A program made the position numbers and the translations under genes. Source: Bacteroidia bacterium (GTDB lineage Bacteria > Bacteroidota > Bacteroidia > B-17B0 > Aurantibacillaceae). From it: a stretch of 64,000 nucleotides of DNA. A model generated the notes under the pieces. The model was not told where the DNA came from and ran no database searches. It was given only the letters and a program-made list of their open reading frames with translations. The stretch lies in contig BPGX01000005.1 of NCBI GenBank assembly GCA_026003255.1, forward strand, positions 62,001 through 126,000, in the 5' to 3' direction. Below are positions 54,248 to 63,104 of this stretch, in pieces; within the stretch, counting starts at the first letter, position 1; each line of letters opens with the position of its first letter.

Positions 54248-55269
54248 TTACGAAGTTTCTCCAGAATTTTTTGAAAACCAGAAGGCAGTGGACTTTCAAA
54301 TGAAAGCCATTGCTTTTTTATTGGATGTTGAAATCCCAGATAGGCGGCATGCAGCGCTTGACCTGGAATGAGCTCAAAGAGCGAATGAACAAATGCTTTG
54401 TAATTTGAAGAATTTATTCCGTACAAAATCAATTTCCCACCATATTCTTCATCATTGAATAAAGGATGCTTAATGGATTTGAAATGAACACGAATTTGAT
54501 GTGTTCTACCAGTTTCTAATTTACATTCTACTAATGTAAAATATTTGAATTCTTCAAGTACTTTGTAATGTGTAACCGACCATTTTCCTTTCGTTTCATC
54601 ATCATAAAGTTTCATAATTTTTCTATTGGATGGATCACGGCCAATGTAACCTCGTATAGTACCTTCTTTATCTGGTAAATTGCCCCAAACTAAAGCAATG
54701 TATTTGCGTTCAATATTATGTTCAAAAAAATCTTTTGCTAATAATTGCAATGCCAATTCTGTTTTGGCAATAACAAGAATGCCTGAAGTATTTTTATCAA
54801 TTCTATGCACTAAGCCGGGTCTATCTAATATCCAATCTTCGGACAATTTTTGTTTTTGTGTAGGTAAATTTTGATAGTGATACAAAAGCGCATTGACCAA
54901 AGTTCCAGAATAGTTACCAGCGCCTGGATGTACCACCATTCCTGCGTCTTTATTAATTACTAAAATGTATTCATCTTCATAAATAATATTCAGTGGAATA
55001 TTTTCAGGGATTAGTTTAAAATCTCGCGGTGGTCGTGTTAGTAATATCTTAATTTCATCATTAGGTTTTACTCTATAATTGGGCTGAACGGGTTTACCAT
55101 TGACTAATACACAATTCGCCTTACACGCAGTTTGAATCTTAGTTCGAGAAGCATTTGGAAGAAGATTAAACAAATACTTATCAATACGAATTAAACTTTG
55201 ACCTTTATCTACTTTAAAGGTATGATGTTCATATAATTCTTCTTCATCCAATGTAGTTGGGTCAAGCAT
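54226..55269 (-). CDS. RluA-family pseudouridine synthase (RluD-like)
   Basis: A 347-residue enzyme. An N-terminal S4 RNA-binding domain (~20-85, SLIRIDKYLFNLLPNASRTKIQTA) precedes the pseudouridine synthase domain (~95-330) with the catalytic Asp in the HRIDKNTSGILVIAKT motif, VHPGAGNYSGTLVNALLYHY upstream, and GRTHQIRVHFKSIKHPLFNDEEYGG downstream. S4 plus this layout is the RluD/RluC type acting on 23S rRNA; RluD is the favoured call. The 3' end overlaps nusA by 22 bases in convergent orientation. It is one base downstream of the ruvC stop... the pair forms an operon on the minus strand. Confidence 0.9.
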   Translation of the reverse strand: MLDPTTLDEEELYEHHTFKVDKGQSLIRIDKYLFNLLPNASRTKIQTACKANCVLVNGKPVQPNYRVKPNDEIKILLTRPPRDFKLIPENIPLNIIYEDEYILVINKDAGMVVHPGAGNYSGTLVNALLYHYQNLPTQKQKLSEDWILDRPGLVHRIDKNTSGILVIAKTELALQLLAKDFFEHNIERKYIALVWGNLPDKEGTIRGYIGRDPSNRKIMKLYDDETKGKWSVTHYKVLEEFKYFTLVECKLETGRTHQIRVHFKSIKHPLFNDEEYGGKLILYGINSSNYKAFVHSLFELIPGQALHAAYLGFQHPIKKQWLSFESPLPSGFQKILEKLRNYSSNSA

Positions 55270-55270
55270 T

Positions 55271-55855
55271 TTATATTTTTCTATGAGGATTCTTTTCTAT
55301 AAAACTTTTCCAATTACTTTTCTTACTATTATTGGACTTTGTCATTTTCTTTTTTGAAAGAGAAGCAATGGCGGAATTACTAATATAAAAATGATGACAC
55401 ACCGCTACTGCCAGAGCATCCGAAGCATCCAGATATTTACTATCATAATCAAAATCATAAAGTTGTTGAAGCATGCGTAATACCTGTTCTTTACTGGCAT
55501 TGCCATTACCTGTAATGCTTAATTTGATTTGCTTTGGAAAATACTCTGAAACTGTCATATTATGAGCGTATGCTACTGCCATGGCAATTCCTTGAGAACG
55601 TCCTAACTTTAACATGGATTGAACATTTTTGCCATGAAACGGCGATTCAATGGCCATTGAATCCGGACTAAACTTTTCTAATAAATCTTGAACTTCTTCA
55701 TAAATAACTTTTAATTTTTCTGCATGCTCCTGAATATTTTTCAAATCAATAATCCCTAATTTTAAAACCTCAACCTTTGTTTTATTAGATAGATTAGATT
55801 TGATAATGGCATAACCCATTCGAATTGTTCCAGGGTCAATCCCTATTATTACCAT
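55271..55855 (-). CDS. ruvC: Crossover junction endodeoxyribonuclease RuvC
   Basis: A 194-residue Holliday-junction resolvase. Visible catalytic acidic residues: the first Asp in IIGIDPGTIRMGYAII, Glu in AIESPFHGKNVQSMLKLGRSQG, and the later SKYLDASDALAVAVCHH (Asp residues). Length is a little above the typical ~170-190 because of a Lys-rich tail (SKKKMTKSNNSKKSNWKS). It ends one base before the pseudouridine synthase gene start, so the two are co-translated in one unit. ruvA and ruvB are not near, which is common in Bacteroidota. Confidence 0.95.
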   Translation of the reverse strand: MVIIGIDPGTIRMGYAIIKSNLSNKTKVEVLKLGIIDLKNIQEHAEKLKVIYEEVQDLLEKFSPDSMAIESPFHGKNVQSMLKLGRSQGIAMAVAYAHNMTVSEYFPKQIKLSITGNGNASKEQVLRMLQQLYDFDYDSKYLDASDALAVAVCHHFYISNSAIASLSKKKMTKSNNSKKSNWKSFIEKNPHRKI

Positions 55856-55895
55856 TAAGATGTATTAAAAAATATTATATGGAAACGCTTACTAA

Positions 55896-57248
55896 TTAAA
55901 TTTCTCTGTTGACATCCCATGCTTCAAGATAATCGGCTACTCTTCTTAAGAAAGATCCACCTAATGAACCATCCACTACTCTATGGTCATAAGAGAGTGA
56001 TAAGAACATCATGTGACGAATAGCAATCATATCCCCCTGTGGCGTTTCAATAACAGCCGGTTTCTTCTTAATTGTTCCAGTTGCTAAAATGGCTACCTGT
56101 GGCTGATTGATAATTGGTGTGCCCATGACATTACCAAAATTTCCAACATTGGTTAATGTAAATGTACCGCCTTGTATTTCATCGGGTTGTAATTTATTTT
56201 CTCTTGCTCTTTGAGCCAAATCGTTGACTGCTTTGGTTAAGCCAATTAAATTTTTCTCATCTGCATTTTTAATCACAGGCACAATTAAGTTGCCATTTGG
56301 CAAAGCAGTAGCCATTCCAATATTGATGTTTTTGCGTTTAATAATTTTCGTTTGTGTTTCATCAACAGATACATTAATCATCGGGAAGTCCTTCAGTGCT
56401 TTTATAATACATTCAATAAAAATGGGGGTATACGTTATCTTTTGATTTTCTCTTTTTTCAAATTGTTTTTTCACTTTTTCTCTCCACAATACGATGTTTG
56501 TAACATCAGCTTCTACAAAAGAAGTTACATGAGGAGATACATGCTTACTCATCACCATGTGATCGGCAATGAGCTTACGCATTCTGTCCATTTCAATAAT
56601 TTCATCACCTGGATAAATAGGCACGGCTGGTCTCTTGATTTCAATGTTAGAAGTAGCAGAAGATGAAGTAACATTGACTTTTGAAGGTTGAGCAATTTCT
56701 TTTTCAAAGGTTTGAATTTCTTTTTGAGTAGCTACATTACCGCTTACTCTTTTTTCAAGATAATTCAAAACATCGTTTTTAGTTACTCTACCATGCAAGC
56801 CACTGCCTTGAATTTGGTCAAGTTCTGCCATTGAGATACCTTCTTTTTTGGCAATGGTTTTTACAAGAGGTGAATAAAAACGAGACGATTTTTCGGTAGT
56901 AGATGCTGTAGAAGTTACTTGTGATGCAGTGGATTCAACAAGTTCTGTTTTTTTAATTTCACCATTTGTCGGAGATGTAGAAGGTTTTTCAGAAACAGGT
57001 GCATCTTTTTCGGTAGATAAAATCGCAAATGGTTTACCAACTTGCACCACATCGCCTTCTTTATATAGTTTTTTGACAAGATAACCTTCAACAGGCGATG
57101 GCACTTCGCTATCCACTTTATCCGTTGCAATTTCTACAATCGTTTCATCAATTTTTACATAATCGCCTTCGTTTTTAACCCATTTAGTAATAGTAGCTTC
57201 CATTACACTTTCTCCCATTTTGGGCATTGTAATTTCCTGTTGTGCCAT
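55896..57248 (-). CDS. 2-oxo acid dehydrogenase complex E2 (dihydrolipoamide acyltransferase)
   Basis: About 450 residues from the ATG at 57246-57248; a longer frame has an unlikely hydrophobic start. The N-terminal lipoyl domain (residues ~1-80) has ATDKVDSEVPSPVEG, with the lipoylated Lys. A Ser/Thr-rich linker leads to a peripheral-subunit-binding domain (~125-165, YSPLVKTIAKKEGISMAELDQI) and the catalytic domain (~210-450) ending with SYDHRVVDGSLGG, whose His is catalytic. Pyruvate, 2-oxoglutarate and branched-chain types are hard to separate without a search; the single lipoyl domain and sequence context favour a branched-chain or 2-oxoglutarate-like enzyme. E1 and E3 genes are not adjacent. 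Confidence 0.88.
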   Translation of the reverse strand: MAQQEITMPKMGESVMEATITKWVKNEGDYVKIDETIVEIATDKVDSEVPSPVEGYLVKKLYKEGDVVQVGKPFAILSTEKDAPVSEKPSTSPTNGEIKKTELVESTASQVTSTASTTEKSSRFYSPLVKTIAKKEGISMAELDQIQGSGLHGRVTKNDVLNYLEKRVSGNVATQKEIQTFEKEIAQPSKVNVTSSSATSNIEIKRPAVPIYPGDEIIEMDRMRKLIADHMVMSKHVSPHVTSFVEADVTNIVLWREKVKKQFEKRENQKITYTPIFIECIIKALKDFPMINVSVDETQTKIIKRKNINIGMATALPNGNLIVPVIKNADEKNLIGLTKAVNDLAQRARENKLQPDEIQGGTFTLTNVGNFGNVMGTPIINQPQVAILATGTIKKKPAVIETPQGDMIAIRHMMFLSLSYDHRVVDGSLGGSFLRRVADYLEAWDVNREI

Positions 57249-57263
57249 AGTATTTTTTGCAAA

Positions 57264-57271
57264 CAAAAATA
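57264..57271 (-). promoter_or_regulatory. Candidate -7 box of the E2 gene
   Basis: Minus strand TATTTTTG, a TAnnTTTG match, 16 bases before the E2 start. Confidence 0.4.
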
Positions 57272-57350
57272 GGTAAAAAAATTCGTTTGTTGAGAGAAAA
57301 ATAAAAAACGTTTTTCTTATCAATTCATTATTTGATGTTCCAAAGTGAAT

Positions 57351-58112
57351 TTATCTATTGATTTGTTGTAAAATGTGTTCTTTATTCTGATTTGTATACT
57401 GATAAGCATAATCATAGATAGCATCTGCATTTTTTATATCAAACATACTGAATTGACTCATGTTGGGAATATCAATAAAAATATCACATTTATCTTTTTT
57501 GAGATAAACCGATTGACTAATGGATAAGTGAAATGTTTTTTCCAACAGATCCTTAAAACTAATTTTATTTGTTGTGGAAGGTAACATGTGATTCACGTGA
57601 ATAGCAATAATTTTATCACACTGATTTTCAATTGGTTCTACTGGTAAATTATTGAGTACTCCACCATCCACATAATAGATATTATTCAACAAAACAGGTT
57701 CATACAAAATTGGTATGGATGAAGATGCTAAAAGTGTAGGAATAAGTTGGCCAGTATTGAAAATAGTATATTGGTTATTAATAATATCAGTAGCACAAAC
57801 AAACAAAGGAATTTTAAGTTTTTCAAATGTTTCAGGCAAATATTTCTCTAACATAATTTCAATCTTATGCATCTTGAGGAATCCCAACGTTCCGATGGAT
57901 AGTGTTTTCCAGTCAAAAAGTTCTATATGTTTTGTAATCTTTAATATATCTTCTGGTTTATAATTGGATGCGATAAATGCACCCACTAGCGCACCTGCAC
58001 TTGTGCCCGAAATACAATGTATTGGCACATTCCATTCTTTCAAACATTTGATGACTCCAAGATGTGCTACTCCGCGTACCCCGCCTCCGGAAAGAACTAA
58101 TCCTATTTTCAT
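57351..58112 (-). CDS. Patatin-like phospholipase
   Basis: A 253-residue lipid acyl hydrolase. The oxyanion loop GGGVRGVAHLGVI (residues ~9-21), the nucleophile elbow GTSAGALVG (Ser ~38), and the DGGVLNN motif (~149, catalytic Asp) make the Ser-Asp dyad complete. No signal peptide or barrel domain is visible, so a cytoplasmic enzyme (RssA/NTE-like) is more likely than a surface esterase. Its ATG directly follows the pgk stop with no gap, so the two are translationally linked. Substrate is not known. Confidence 0.9.
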   Translation of the reverse strand: MKIGLVLSGGGVRGVAHLGVIKCLKEWNVPIHCISGTSAGALVGAFIASNYKPEDILKITKHIELFDWKTLSIGTLGFLKMHKIEIMLEKYLPETFEKLKIPLFVCATDIINNQYTIFNTGQLIPTLLASSSIPILYEPVLLNNIYYVDGGVLNNLPVEPIENQCDKIIAIHVNHMLPSTTNKISFKDLLEKTFHLSISQSVYLKKDKCDIFIDIPNMSQFSMFDIKNADAIYDYAYQYTNQNKEHILQQINR

Positions 58113-59348
58113 TTAAACAGGTTGATACGTATTACTCTCAATCGCTTCAATACCGGGAAGAGTTCCATTTTCAATAAATTCTAACATTGCTCCACCACCC
58201 GTACTTATAAAACTAATTTGATTTTCCAAGTTATATTTATTGATGGCTGCTACACTATCACCTCCACCTACCACAGAAAAAGCATTGTTTTTATGAGTAA
58301 TTTCAGCTACCGTAAATGCGATTTCCTTTGTGCCTGTTTCAAAATTTGAAAATTCAAAAACACCCATTGGCCCATTCCATAAAATACTTTTACTGGATGC
58401 TAAAATATCTTTGAATAATTGAATGCTTTTAGGTCCAATGTCTAATCCCATTAAATCGGTTGGGATATCTGTAATATCATGAACAGAATTATTGGGGCTA
58501 TCCATAAATTCTGATGCACAAACAGCATCAACCGGCAATATAACTCTGATATTTTTTATGGATTGAGCATTTTTTATTTCTATCTGATTAAGAAAGTGCA
58601 AAGCAGTTTCAATATGGTCATTTTCACATAGTGATTTTCCAATATTTCCACCTTTTGCTTTGATAAAAGTAAAAGCCATTGCGCCTCCAATAATAATATT
58701 ATCTGCAACTTTCGTAAGTGCTTCCAAAACTTTTATTTTATCACTCACCTTAGCTCCTCCAACAATAGCAGTAAATGGTTTTTCCGGACTTTGAAGAATT
58801 TTTCTCAAATTTTCAACTTCTTTTGCCATTAAATAGCCAAAATACTTTTTGTTGTTTGGAAAAAAGTTTGCAACAATAGTTGTGGAAGCATGAGCACGAT
58901 GCGCAGTTCCGAAAGCATCGTTAATATAGATGGTTCCGTGTTGAGCTAATTTTTTTGCAAATTCAATATCTCCCTTTTCTTCTTCCGGATAAAATCTCAA
59001 ATTTTCCAACAATAATACTTCTCCCGGTTGAAGAAGAGAGGATAATTCGAATGCTTGGGGCGAAATACAATCGTCAGCAAATTTTATTTTTTGTCCTAAT
59101 AATTGTTCAATAACTGAAATAGTATGCGATAGAGAATATTTGTTTTCTCTAGTTCCTTTTGGTCTTCCTAAATGTGACATTAGTACAACTGCACCACCAT
59201 CATTTAATACTTTTCGAATGGTAGGTATTGCAGCTTTAATACGAGTATCATCGGTAACTTTTAATGTTGTTTTATCTAACGGCACATTAAAATCCACACG
59301 AATTAAGGCCTTTTCATTTTTAAATGAAATATTATCTATTGTTTTCAT
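58113..59348 (-). CDS. pgk: Phosphoglycerate kinase
   Basis: About 411 residues from the ATG at 59346-59348; six codons upstream are also open. Glycolytic and gluconeogenic ATP-forming enzyme. Signature regions: ALIRVDFNVPLD, VLMSHLGRPKGT, LLLENLRFYPEEEKGD, AFGTAHRAHAST, AIVGGAKVSDKIKVLEAL, ILWNGPMGVFEFSNF and GGGDSVAAINKYN with FISTGGGAMLEFIENG. Length is standard. It is followed without a gap by the patatin-like gene. Its upstream intergenic stretch carries a dispersed repeat but no clear -33/-7 pair was found. Confidence 0.96.
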   Translation of the reverse strand: MKTIDNISFKNEKALIRVDFNVPLDKTTLKVTDDTRIKAAIPTIRKVLNDGGAVVLMSHLGRPKGTRENKYSLSHTISVIEQLLGQKIKFADDCISPQAFELSSLLQPGEVLLLENLRFYPEEEKGDIEFAKKLAQHGTIYINDAFGTAHRAHASTTIVANFFPNNKKYFGYLMAKEVENLRKILQSPEKPFTAIVGGAKVSDKIKVLEALTKVADNIIIGGAMAFTFIKAKGGNIGKSLCENDHIETALHFLNQIEIKNAQSIKNIRVILPVDAVCASEFMDSPNNSVHDITDIPTDLMGLDIGPKSIQLFKDILASSKSILWNGPMGVFEFSNFETGTKEIAFTVAEITHKNNAFSVVGGGDSVAAINKYNLENQISFISTGGGAMLEFIENGTLPGIEAIESNTYQPV

Positions 59349-59427
59349 ACTAATAATTTTGGGCAAAGATAGGGAATTTTAGAAATGAGTTGTGAGTTAG
59401 GAGTTAGGAGTTTTTTTGAATACAATA

Positions 59428-59480
59428 GAACACAGATGACGCAGATTATTACTGATGATCACAGATTTTGGTAGTGATTT
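59428..59480 (-). repeat. Dispersed repeat, ATCTG..CATCTGTGTTC family, copy 3 (inverted)
   Basis: On the minus strand AATAATCTGCGTCATCTGTG follows an AAATCTGTGATCATCAG segment. It matches copies at 1866-1907 and 11085-11127, and lies between pgk and lysC. Nearby GAGTTAGGAGTTAGGAGT (59397-59412) is a short tandem repetition. Confidence 0.6.
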
Positions 59481-59574
59481 TTTTATTTAAAGAATTTGTT
59501 CTATGAATTTCTATGTACCTATGTGTTTTTATATAATTATGAGTTAAGAGTGTTGAGTTGAAAAGTGTATAAAC

Positions 59575-60855
59575 TCAAATTTCTTTCAATACAAATTGCA
59601 CATGATTTCTGGTTCTTTGTTCTAATAATACATCTCTTCCTTGAATAATTGATGATAATTGATTGGGTACATAATTACGAATTGTAAGTATGGCAACATT
59701 AGTATTAAAAAGCACTTTAAAGTTTTTTTGTAGTTGACTAATAAGAGAATTAAAATATATCTCATCATAATGAATACAAATTGAAAAATTTAATGCTGTG
59801 TTTTGCATCAAATTTATTTTTATTCCAAAATCATTAATGATTTGAAAGACCTTCTGAATATGAGTTTCTGAAAAGAAGGAAAAATCTTGAGATTGAAGTG
59901 AAATCAGCACTTGATTGGGTAAGTAGGAATACGTCGTAATTTTTTTATACTCTGCTGGTTGGTGTATGATTGTGCCATTTTTTTCTGGATGTAAAAAGCA
60001 TTTTACAAATAATGGGATATTTTTATTTTGAAGTGGTTTGATGGTTTTAGGATGAATGACCGTTGCACCATAATACGTCATTTCAATAGCGTCGTAATAA
60101 CTTAATTCATCAATTTTTTGTGCATTTTTGAAATATCTTGGGTCAGCATTGAGAACACCATCCACATCTTTCCATATTGTTACGAATTGAGCATTGGAAA
60201 AATATGCCATTAAAGACGCCGTATAATCCGACCCTTCTCTTCCAAGAGTAGTAGTATATCCGTGCGATGTGCCTGCTATAAATCCCTGCGTAAGAATTAA
60301 AGATGATTCTGATAAAAACGGAACAATAAGTTCCTGATAATTCTTTTCTGATATATCCATTTGCACATTAGCTGATCGCCAGTGGGTATCCGAAATTAAA
60401 ATTTTTCTAATATCCATCCATGTATTGTAAATTCCTTTACAATTTAGATATTCAGACACAATAATACTACTGACTAATTCACCAACAGAAACTATCTGGT
60501 CATAAAGTTGTCCAAAGGAATAAGTAAGGGGCTGTGAAATTGATTTTTCAACATTGTTCCAGAAGGCATTCGTAAGTGATTGAACTTGCAAAACTTTATC
60601 TTTTGTGAATTCTTCAAATAACTGTTCTATAATATTATCGTGATAAAGTTTAACAGATTGTAATTCTTCAACAGGATTTGCTTTCTTGTAAAACGTAGAT
60701 TTCACAAAATTTTCAAGAGCATTTGTCGTTTTGCCCATGGCAGATACTACAACTATCATAGGTTTCTGCTGCTCTTGAATAATATGCGCTACGTTTCTAA
60801 CAGAAAGAGCATCTTTTAAAGATGCTCCACCAAATTTATGAACAAATATGTTCAA
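59575..60855 (-). CDS. lysC: Aspartate kinase
   Basis: A 426-residue enzyme phosphorylating aspartate, entry to Lys, Thr and Met synthesis. The N-terminal kinase fold is marked by VHKFGGASLKDA, SAMGKTTNALENF, SVGELVSSIIVSEYL, TLGREGSDYTASLMAY and KDVDGVLNADPRYF. The remaining ~130 residues form a reduced ACT region (VLISLQSQDFSFFSETHIQKV), suggesting feedback inhibition by Lys or Thr. No homoserine dehydrogenase fusion is present. It starts 21 bases after secG and is the last gene of the secG cluster. Confidence 0.93.
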   Translation of the reverse strand: MNIFVHKFGGASLKDALSVRNVAHIIQEQQKPMIVVVSAMGKTTNALENFVKSTFYKKANPVEELQSVKLYHDNIIEQLFEEFTKDKVLQVQSLTNAFWNNVEKSISQPLTYSFGQLYDQIVSVGELVSSIIVSEYLNCKGIYNTWMDIRKILISDTHWRSANVQMDISEKNYQELIVPFLSESSLILTQGFIAGTSHGYTTTLGREGSDYTASLMAYFSNAQFVTIWKDVDGVLNADPRYFKNAQKIDELSYYDAIEMTYYGATVIHPKTIKPLQNKNIPLFVKCFLHPEKNGTIIHQPAEYKKITTYSYLPNQVLISLQSQDFSFFSETHIQKVFQIINDFGIKINLMQNTALNFSICIHYDEIYFNSLISQLQKNFKVLFNTNVAILTIRNYVPNQLSSIIQGRDVLLEQRTRNHVQFVLKEI

Positions 60856-60876
60856 GTATTTATTTTTTATTCAAAA

Positions 60877-61221
60877 CTATTTTTGTGCTGGCGCCTGCTG
60901 GTTATTATTTTGCATTGGTGCAGTGGGTGCTTGTGGTATCACAGCATTTGCTGCTTTTTTACGAGTAGTAGACTCTGAACTTTCAGTAGAAGTTGAAGTT
61001 GTATTCACTTTTGGCGCTAACAATAAACTTAACACAAGCATAACACCTGCTAACGTCCATGTAGTTTTCTCAATAAAATCCGCTCCTTTTGTTACACCAA
61101 TGATTTGATTGGCAGTTGAAAATTCGCTGGAAATTCCACCGCCTTTTGAGTTTTGCATTAAAACTACTAATACTAATAATACACAAACAAGGATAAGTAA
61201 AATTGTAAAGAATGTTTCCAT
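60877..61221 (-). CDS. secG: Preprotein translocase subunit SecG
   Basis: A 114-residue membrane protein. Two transmembrane helices (~3-22 and ~50-68) surround the conserved cytoplasmic LMQNSKGGGISSEFSTANQIIGVTKGADFIEKTTW segment, with the NSKGGG motif. The C-terminus is Ser/Thr- and Ala/Gln/Pro-rich (SSESTTRKKAANA...APTAPMQNNNQQAPAQK), longer than in E. coli, as is common in Bacteroidota. It follows the TPR gene and precedes lysC in one operon. Confidence 0.93.
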   Translation of the reverse strand: METFFTILLILVCVLLVLVVLMQNSKGGGISSEFSTANQIIGVTKGADFIEKTTWTLAGVMLVLSLLLAPKVNTTSTSTESSESTTRKKAANAVIPQAPTAPMQNNNQQAPAQK

Positions 61222-61238
61222 AATGAGTTAATTTTTAA

Positions 61239-62177
61239 TTATTGTTTTTTGAGTTGATTTTTAAGTTCTTGAATTTTGGCTGCAAAGTAAGTGTTTTTTT
61301 GGGGAAATTTCAAAGCCAAAATTTCATAAGCACGAATCGCCTTATGGATATTGCCCTGTGCCGCATAAATTTGTGCTAAAGTTTCTGATACAAGGTCTTC
61401 GGTTTCTAACAAACTTTCTTTTGCTTTGTTTTCTGCTGAAAAGAATTTTTGTGTAGTGGTTTTGCTGGTCTTGGGTGGACTGGAAATGATTTTATCAATA
61501 ATATCCTGTTGTTTTTTAATTCGTTCTTTTTTATCGTCTTTGTTTGGGTGTGATTCTGTGTTTTGAGTTGAAGTTTGTGAAGTGTTTTCTTTTGTTGCTT
61601 GTTTTAATAATGTCGATAGTGAACCTGTAAAGTTTGAATAATTCGTATTTTCTTCTGCTGGTATGTTTATTTGTGTTTCAAGTAATGTTGATTTTGTTTC
61701 TTTAATTTCACTTTTTTGTTCTAATGTTTTTTCTTCAATCTTTATTTCCTCTGCTTTTTCTTTAATTTTTGGATGTATTTCTAACAACTCTTTTTGCACT
61801 ATGCTTTCGGCAATAGATTTATTAATTTCTTTGTGAATCGCATCTTTAGAAACTACTTGCGGTATAACTGGAATTTCATTTACTTCATTTTTTATGCCTG
61901 CGACTTCTTTAATATTTTTTTCTTCATTAAGTTTAAACTCAATGGGCTTTTTGTTTTTCTTTAAATGTTGAAAAAAATATTTTCTATCTGGAATAATATG
62001 CGAAAATTGTTTGAGTTTTTCAGAAAAATCTTTATCCGATAAGTTGTAAAGTTTAAGTAAATACAACATTTGTGCTGATACGAAATAAGGAAATTGCCAA
62101 CAAACTTTTTCTAACTCTTGAAGATTAAAATTTTCATTGGGATTTTCTAACAATCTATAAAATTGTAAAGCATTCAT
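61239..62177 (-). CDS. Bacteroidota-type TPR-containing protein beside secG
   Basis: A 312-residue protein with a structured N-terminus (~1-80, FYRLLENPNENFNLQELEKV and PYFVSAQMLYLLKLY), a long Lys/Glu/Thr-rich disordered middle (~80-240), and a C-terminal TPR (~255-310, LVSETLAQIYAAQGNIHKAI and RAYEILALKFPQKNTYFAAK). I recall a protein with this layout next to secG in many Bacteroidota, often followed by lptE; here lptE is ~51 kb away. No enzyme signature is visible and the function is unknown. It starts 3 bases... before the DUF4834-like gene end, in one tight operon. Confidence 0.75.
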   Translation of the reverse strand: MNALQFYRLLENPNENFNLQELEKVCWQFPYFVSAQMLYLLKLYNLSDKDFSEKLKQFSHIIPDRKYFFQHLKKNKKPIEFKLNEEKNIKEVAGIKNEVNEIPVIPQVVSKDAIHKEINKSIAESIVQKELLEIHPKIKEKAEEIKIEEKTLEQKSEIKETKSTLLETQINIPAEENTNYSNFTGSLSTLLKQATKENTSQTSTQNTESHPNKDDKKERIKKQQDIIDKIISSPPKTSKTTTQKFFSAENKAKESLLETEDLVSETLAQIYAAQGNIHKAIRAYEILALKFPQKNTYFAAKIQELKNQLKKQ

Positions 62178-62179
62178 AG

Positions 62180-62368
62180 TTATCTTACTTCTTCATAATC
62201 AACATAATCACCAGCATCATTTTTAAGAGATTTATTTTCTTGATTGCGTTGATTATATTTAATTTTTTCTCTTCTCTCGTCATTGGTGTCATTATCCTTG
62301 AATAGTTCTTTTACCTTATAAAACAGCCAAAATATCACTAATATCCAAAAAATCCATCTCAAAAGCAT
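62180..62368 (-). CDS. Small membrane protein, DUF4834-like
   Basis: A 62-residue protein with one N-terminal transmembrane helix (LRWIFWILVIFWLFYKV), a charged region and a conserved-looking tail DAGDYVDYEEV. The GEYVDYEEI-type ending and short size match what I recall of DUF4834 in Bacteroidota. Function is unknown. It sits 2 bases from the TPR gene start and 5 bases after the acidic protein gene, inside the secG operon, so it is very likely translated. Confidence 0.65.
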   Translation of the reverse strand: MLLRWIFWILVIFWLFYKVKELFKDNDTNDERREKIKYNQRNQENKSLKNDAGDYVDYEEVR

Positions 62369-62373
62369 ACTAA

Positions 62374-63099
62374 TTAATTTTCATATTCATCATTCATATC
62401 ATAATATCCATCTTGATTAAACTCATCGTCATCATAAATATCATCTTCTTCATCAAAAATATCTTCTACATCTTCTTCATCAGAATCATCAAGAATATCA
62501 GCAGGTTTGGAAGAATCAGTTCCTGCAAAAAGTTTATCTAACTTTCCGCTTAAAATATCATCTTCAGAGATATTATTGTTTAAAAGATTTTGATAAATCA
62601 TTTGGTCAATATCATCATCCGATAGGGAATTGGTATTAGTTGCTGCAAGTGAAGCATCGCTTGCACGGGTTGTTTGAATTTTTTTTCTACGATTAGGAAT
62701 TTTATTTTTTGAAGAAACTACTTTAGGAAAATTTTCAGAGGAAGAGAGAACGTCTTCCTTTTCAATTTTAATTAGTTCAATTAAAAAAGTAAGTTGTAGT
62801 TGAGCATCATAAACGAAAACAAATCGTTGTCGGGGTTGTTCAATGAGAGACGCTATTTTTGTTTGACGCATTAATTTTTCATCTCCCTGAATATCCTCTT
62901 TTTTGAGAGTAATTTCAATATGTTTATCCCAATAATCATCAGACGAAAAAAAAGACGCTGAAACATCTTTATTTGTTAATTCAAAAGCATCTGTTATGGC
63001 ATGAAAGAAATCTTCAAAAGTTTGATTGGATTTAATTAAAATGACTCTTTCCACTTCTTCATTTTCATCCCAAACAATTTTAAATTTGTATATAGCCAT
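62374..63099 (-). CDS. Acidic protein with pRiA4b ORF-3/IS1096-passenger-like domain
   Basis: A 241-residue protein. The N-terminal ~125 residues (AIYKFKIVWDENEEVERVILI, TFEDFFHAITDAFEL, SFFSSDDYWDKHIEI, RQTKIASLIEQPRQRFVFVYD, QLQLTFLIELIKI) resemble the plasmid pRiA4b ORF-3/IS1096 passenger family. The rest is a linker followed by a very acidic tail rich in Asp and Glu. Despite the transposon-related family name, it is embedded in the conserved secG cluster with no insertion-sequence genes or inverted ends, and looks domesticated. Function is unknown. Confidence 0.7.
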   Translation of the reverse strand: MAIYKFKIVWDENEEVERVILIKSNQTFEDFFHAITDAFELTNKDVSASFFSSDDYWDKHIEITLKKEDIQGDEKLMRQTKIASLIEQPRQRFVFVYDAQLQLTFLIELIKIEKEDVLSSSENFPKVVSSKNKIPNRRKKIQTTRASDASLAATNTNSLSDDDIDQMIYQNLLNNNISEDDILSGKLDKLFAGTDSSKPADILDDSDEEDVEDIFDEEDDIYDDDEFNQDGYYDMNDEYEN

Positions 63100-63104
63100 T
63101 GGTA

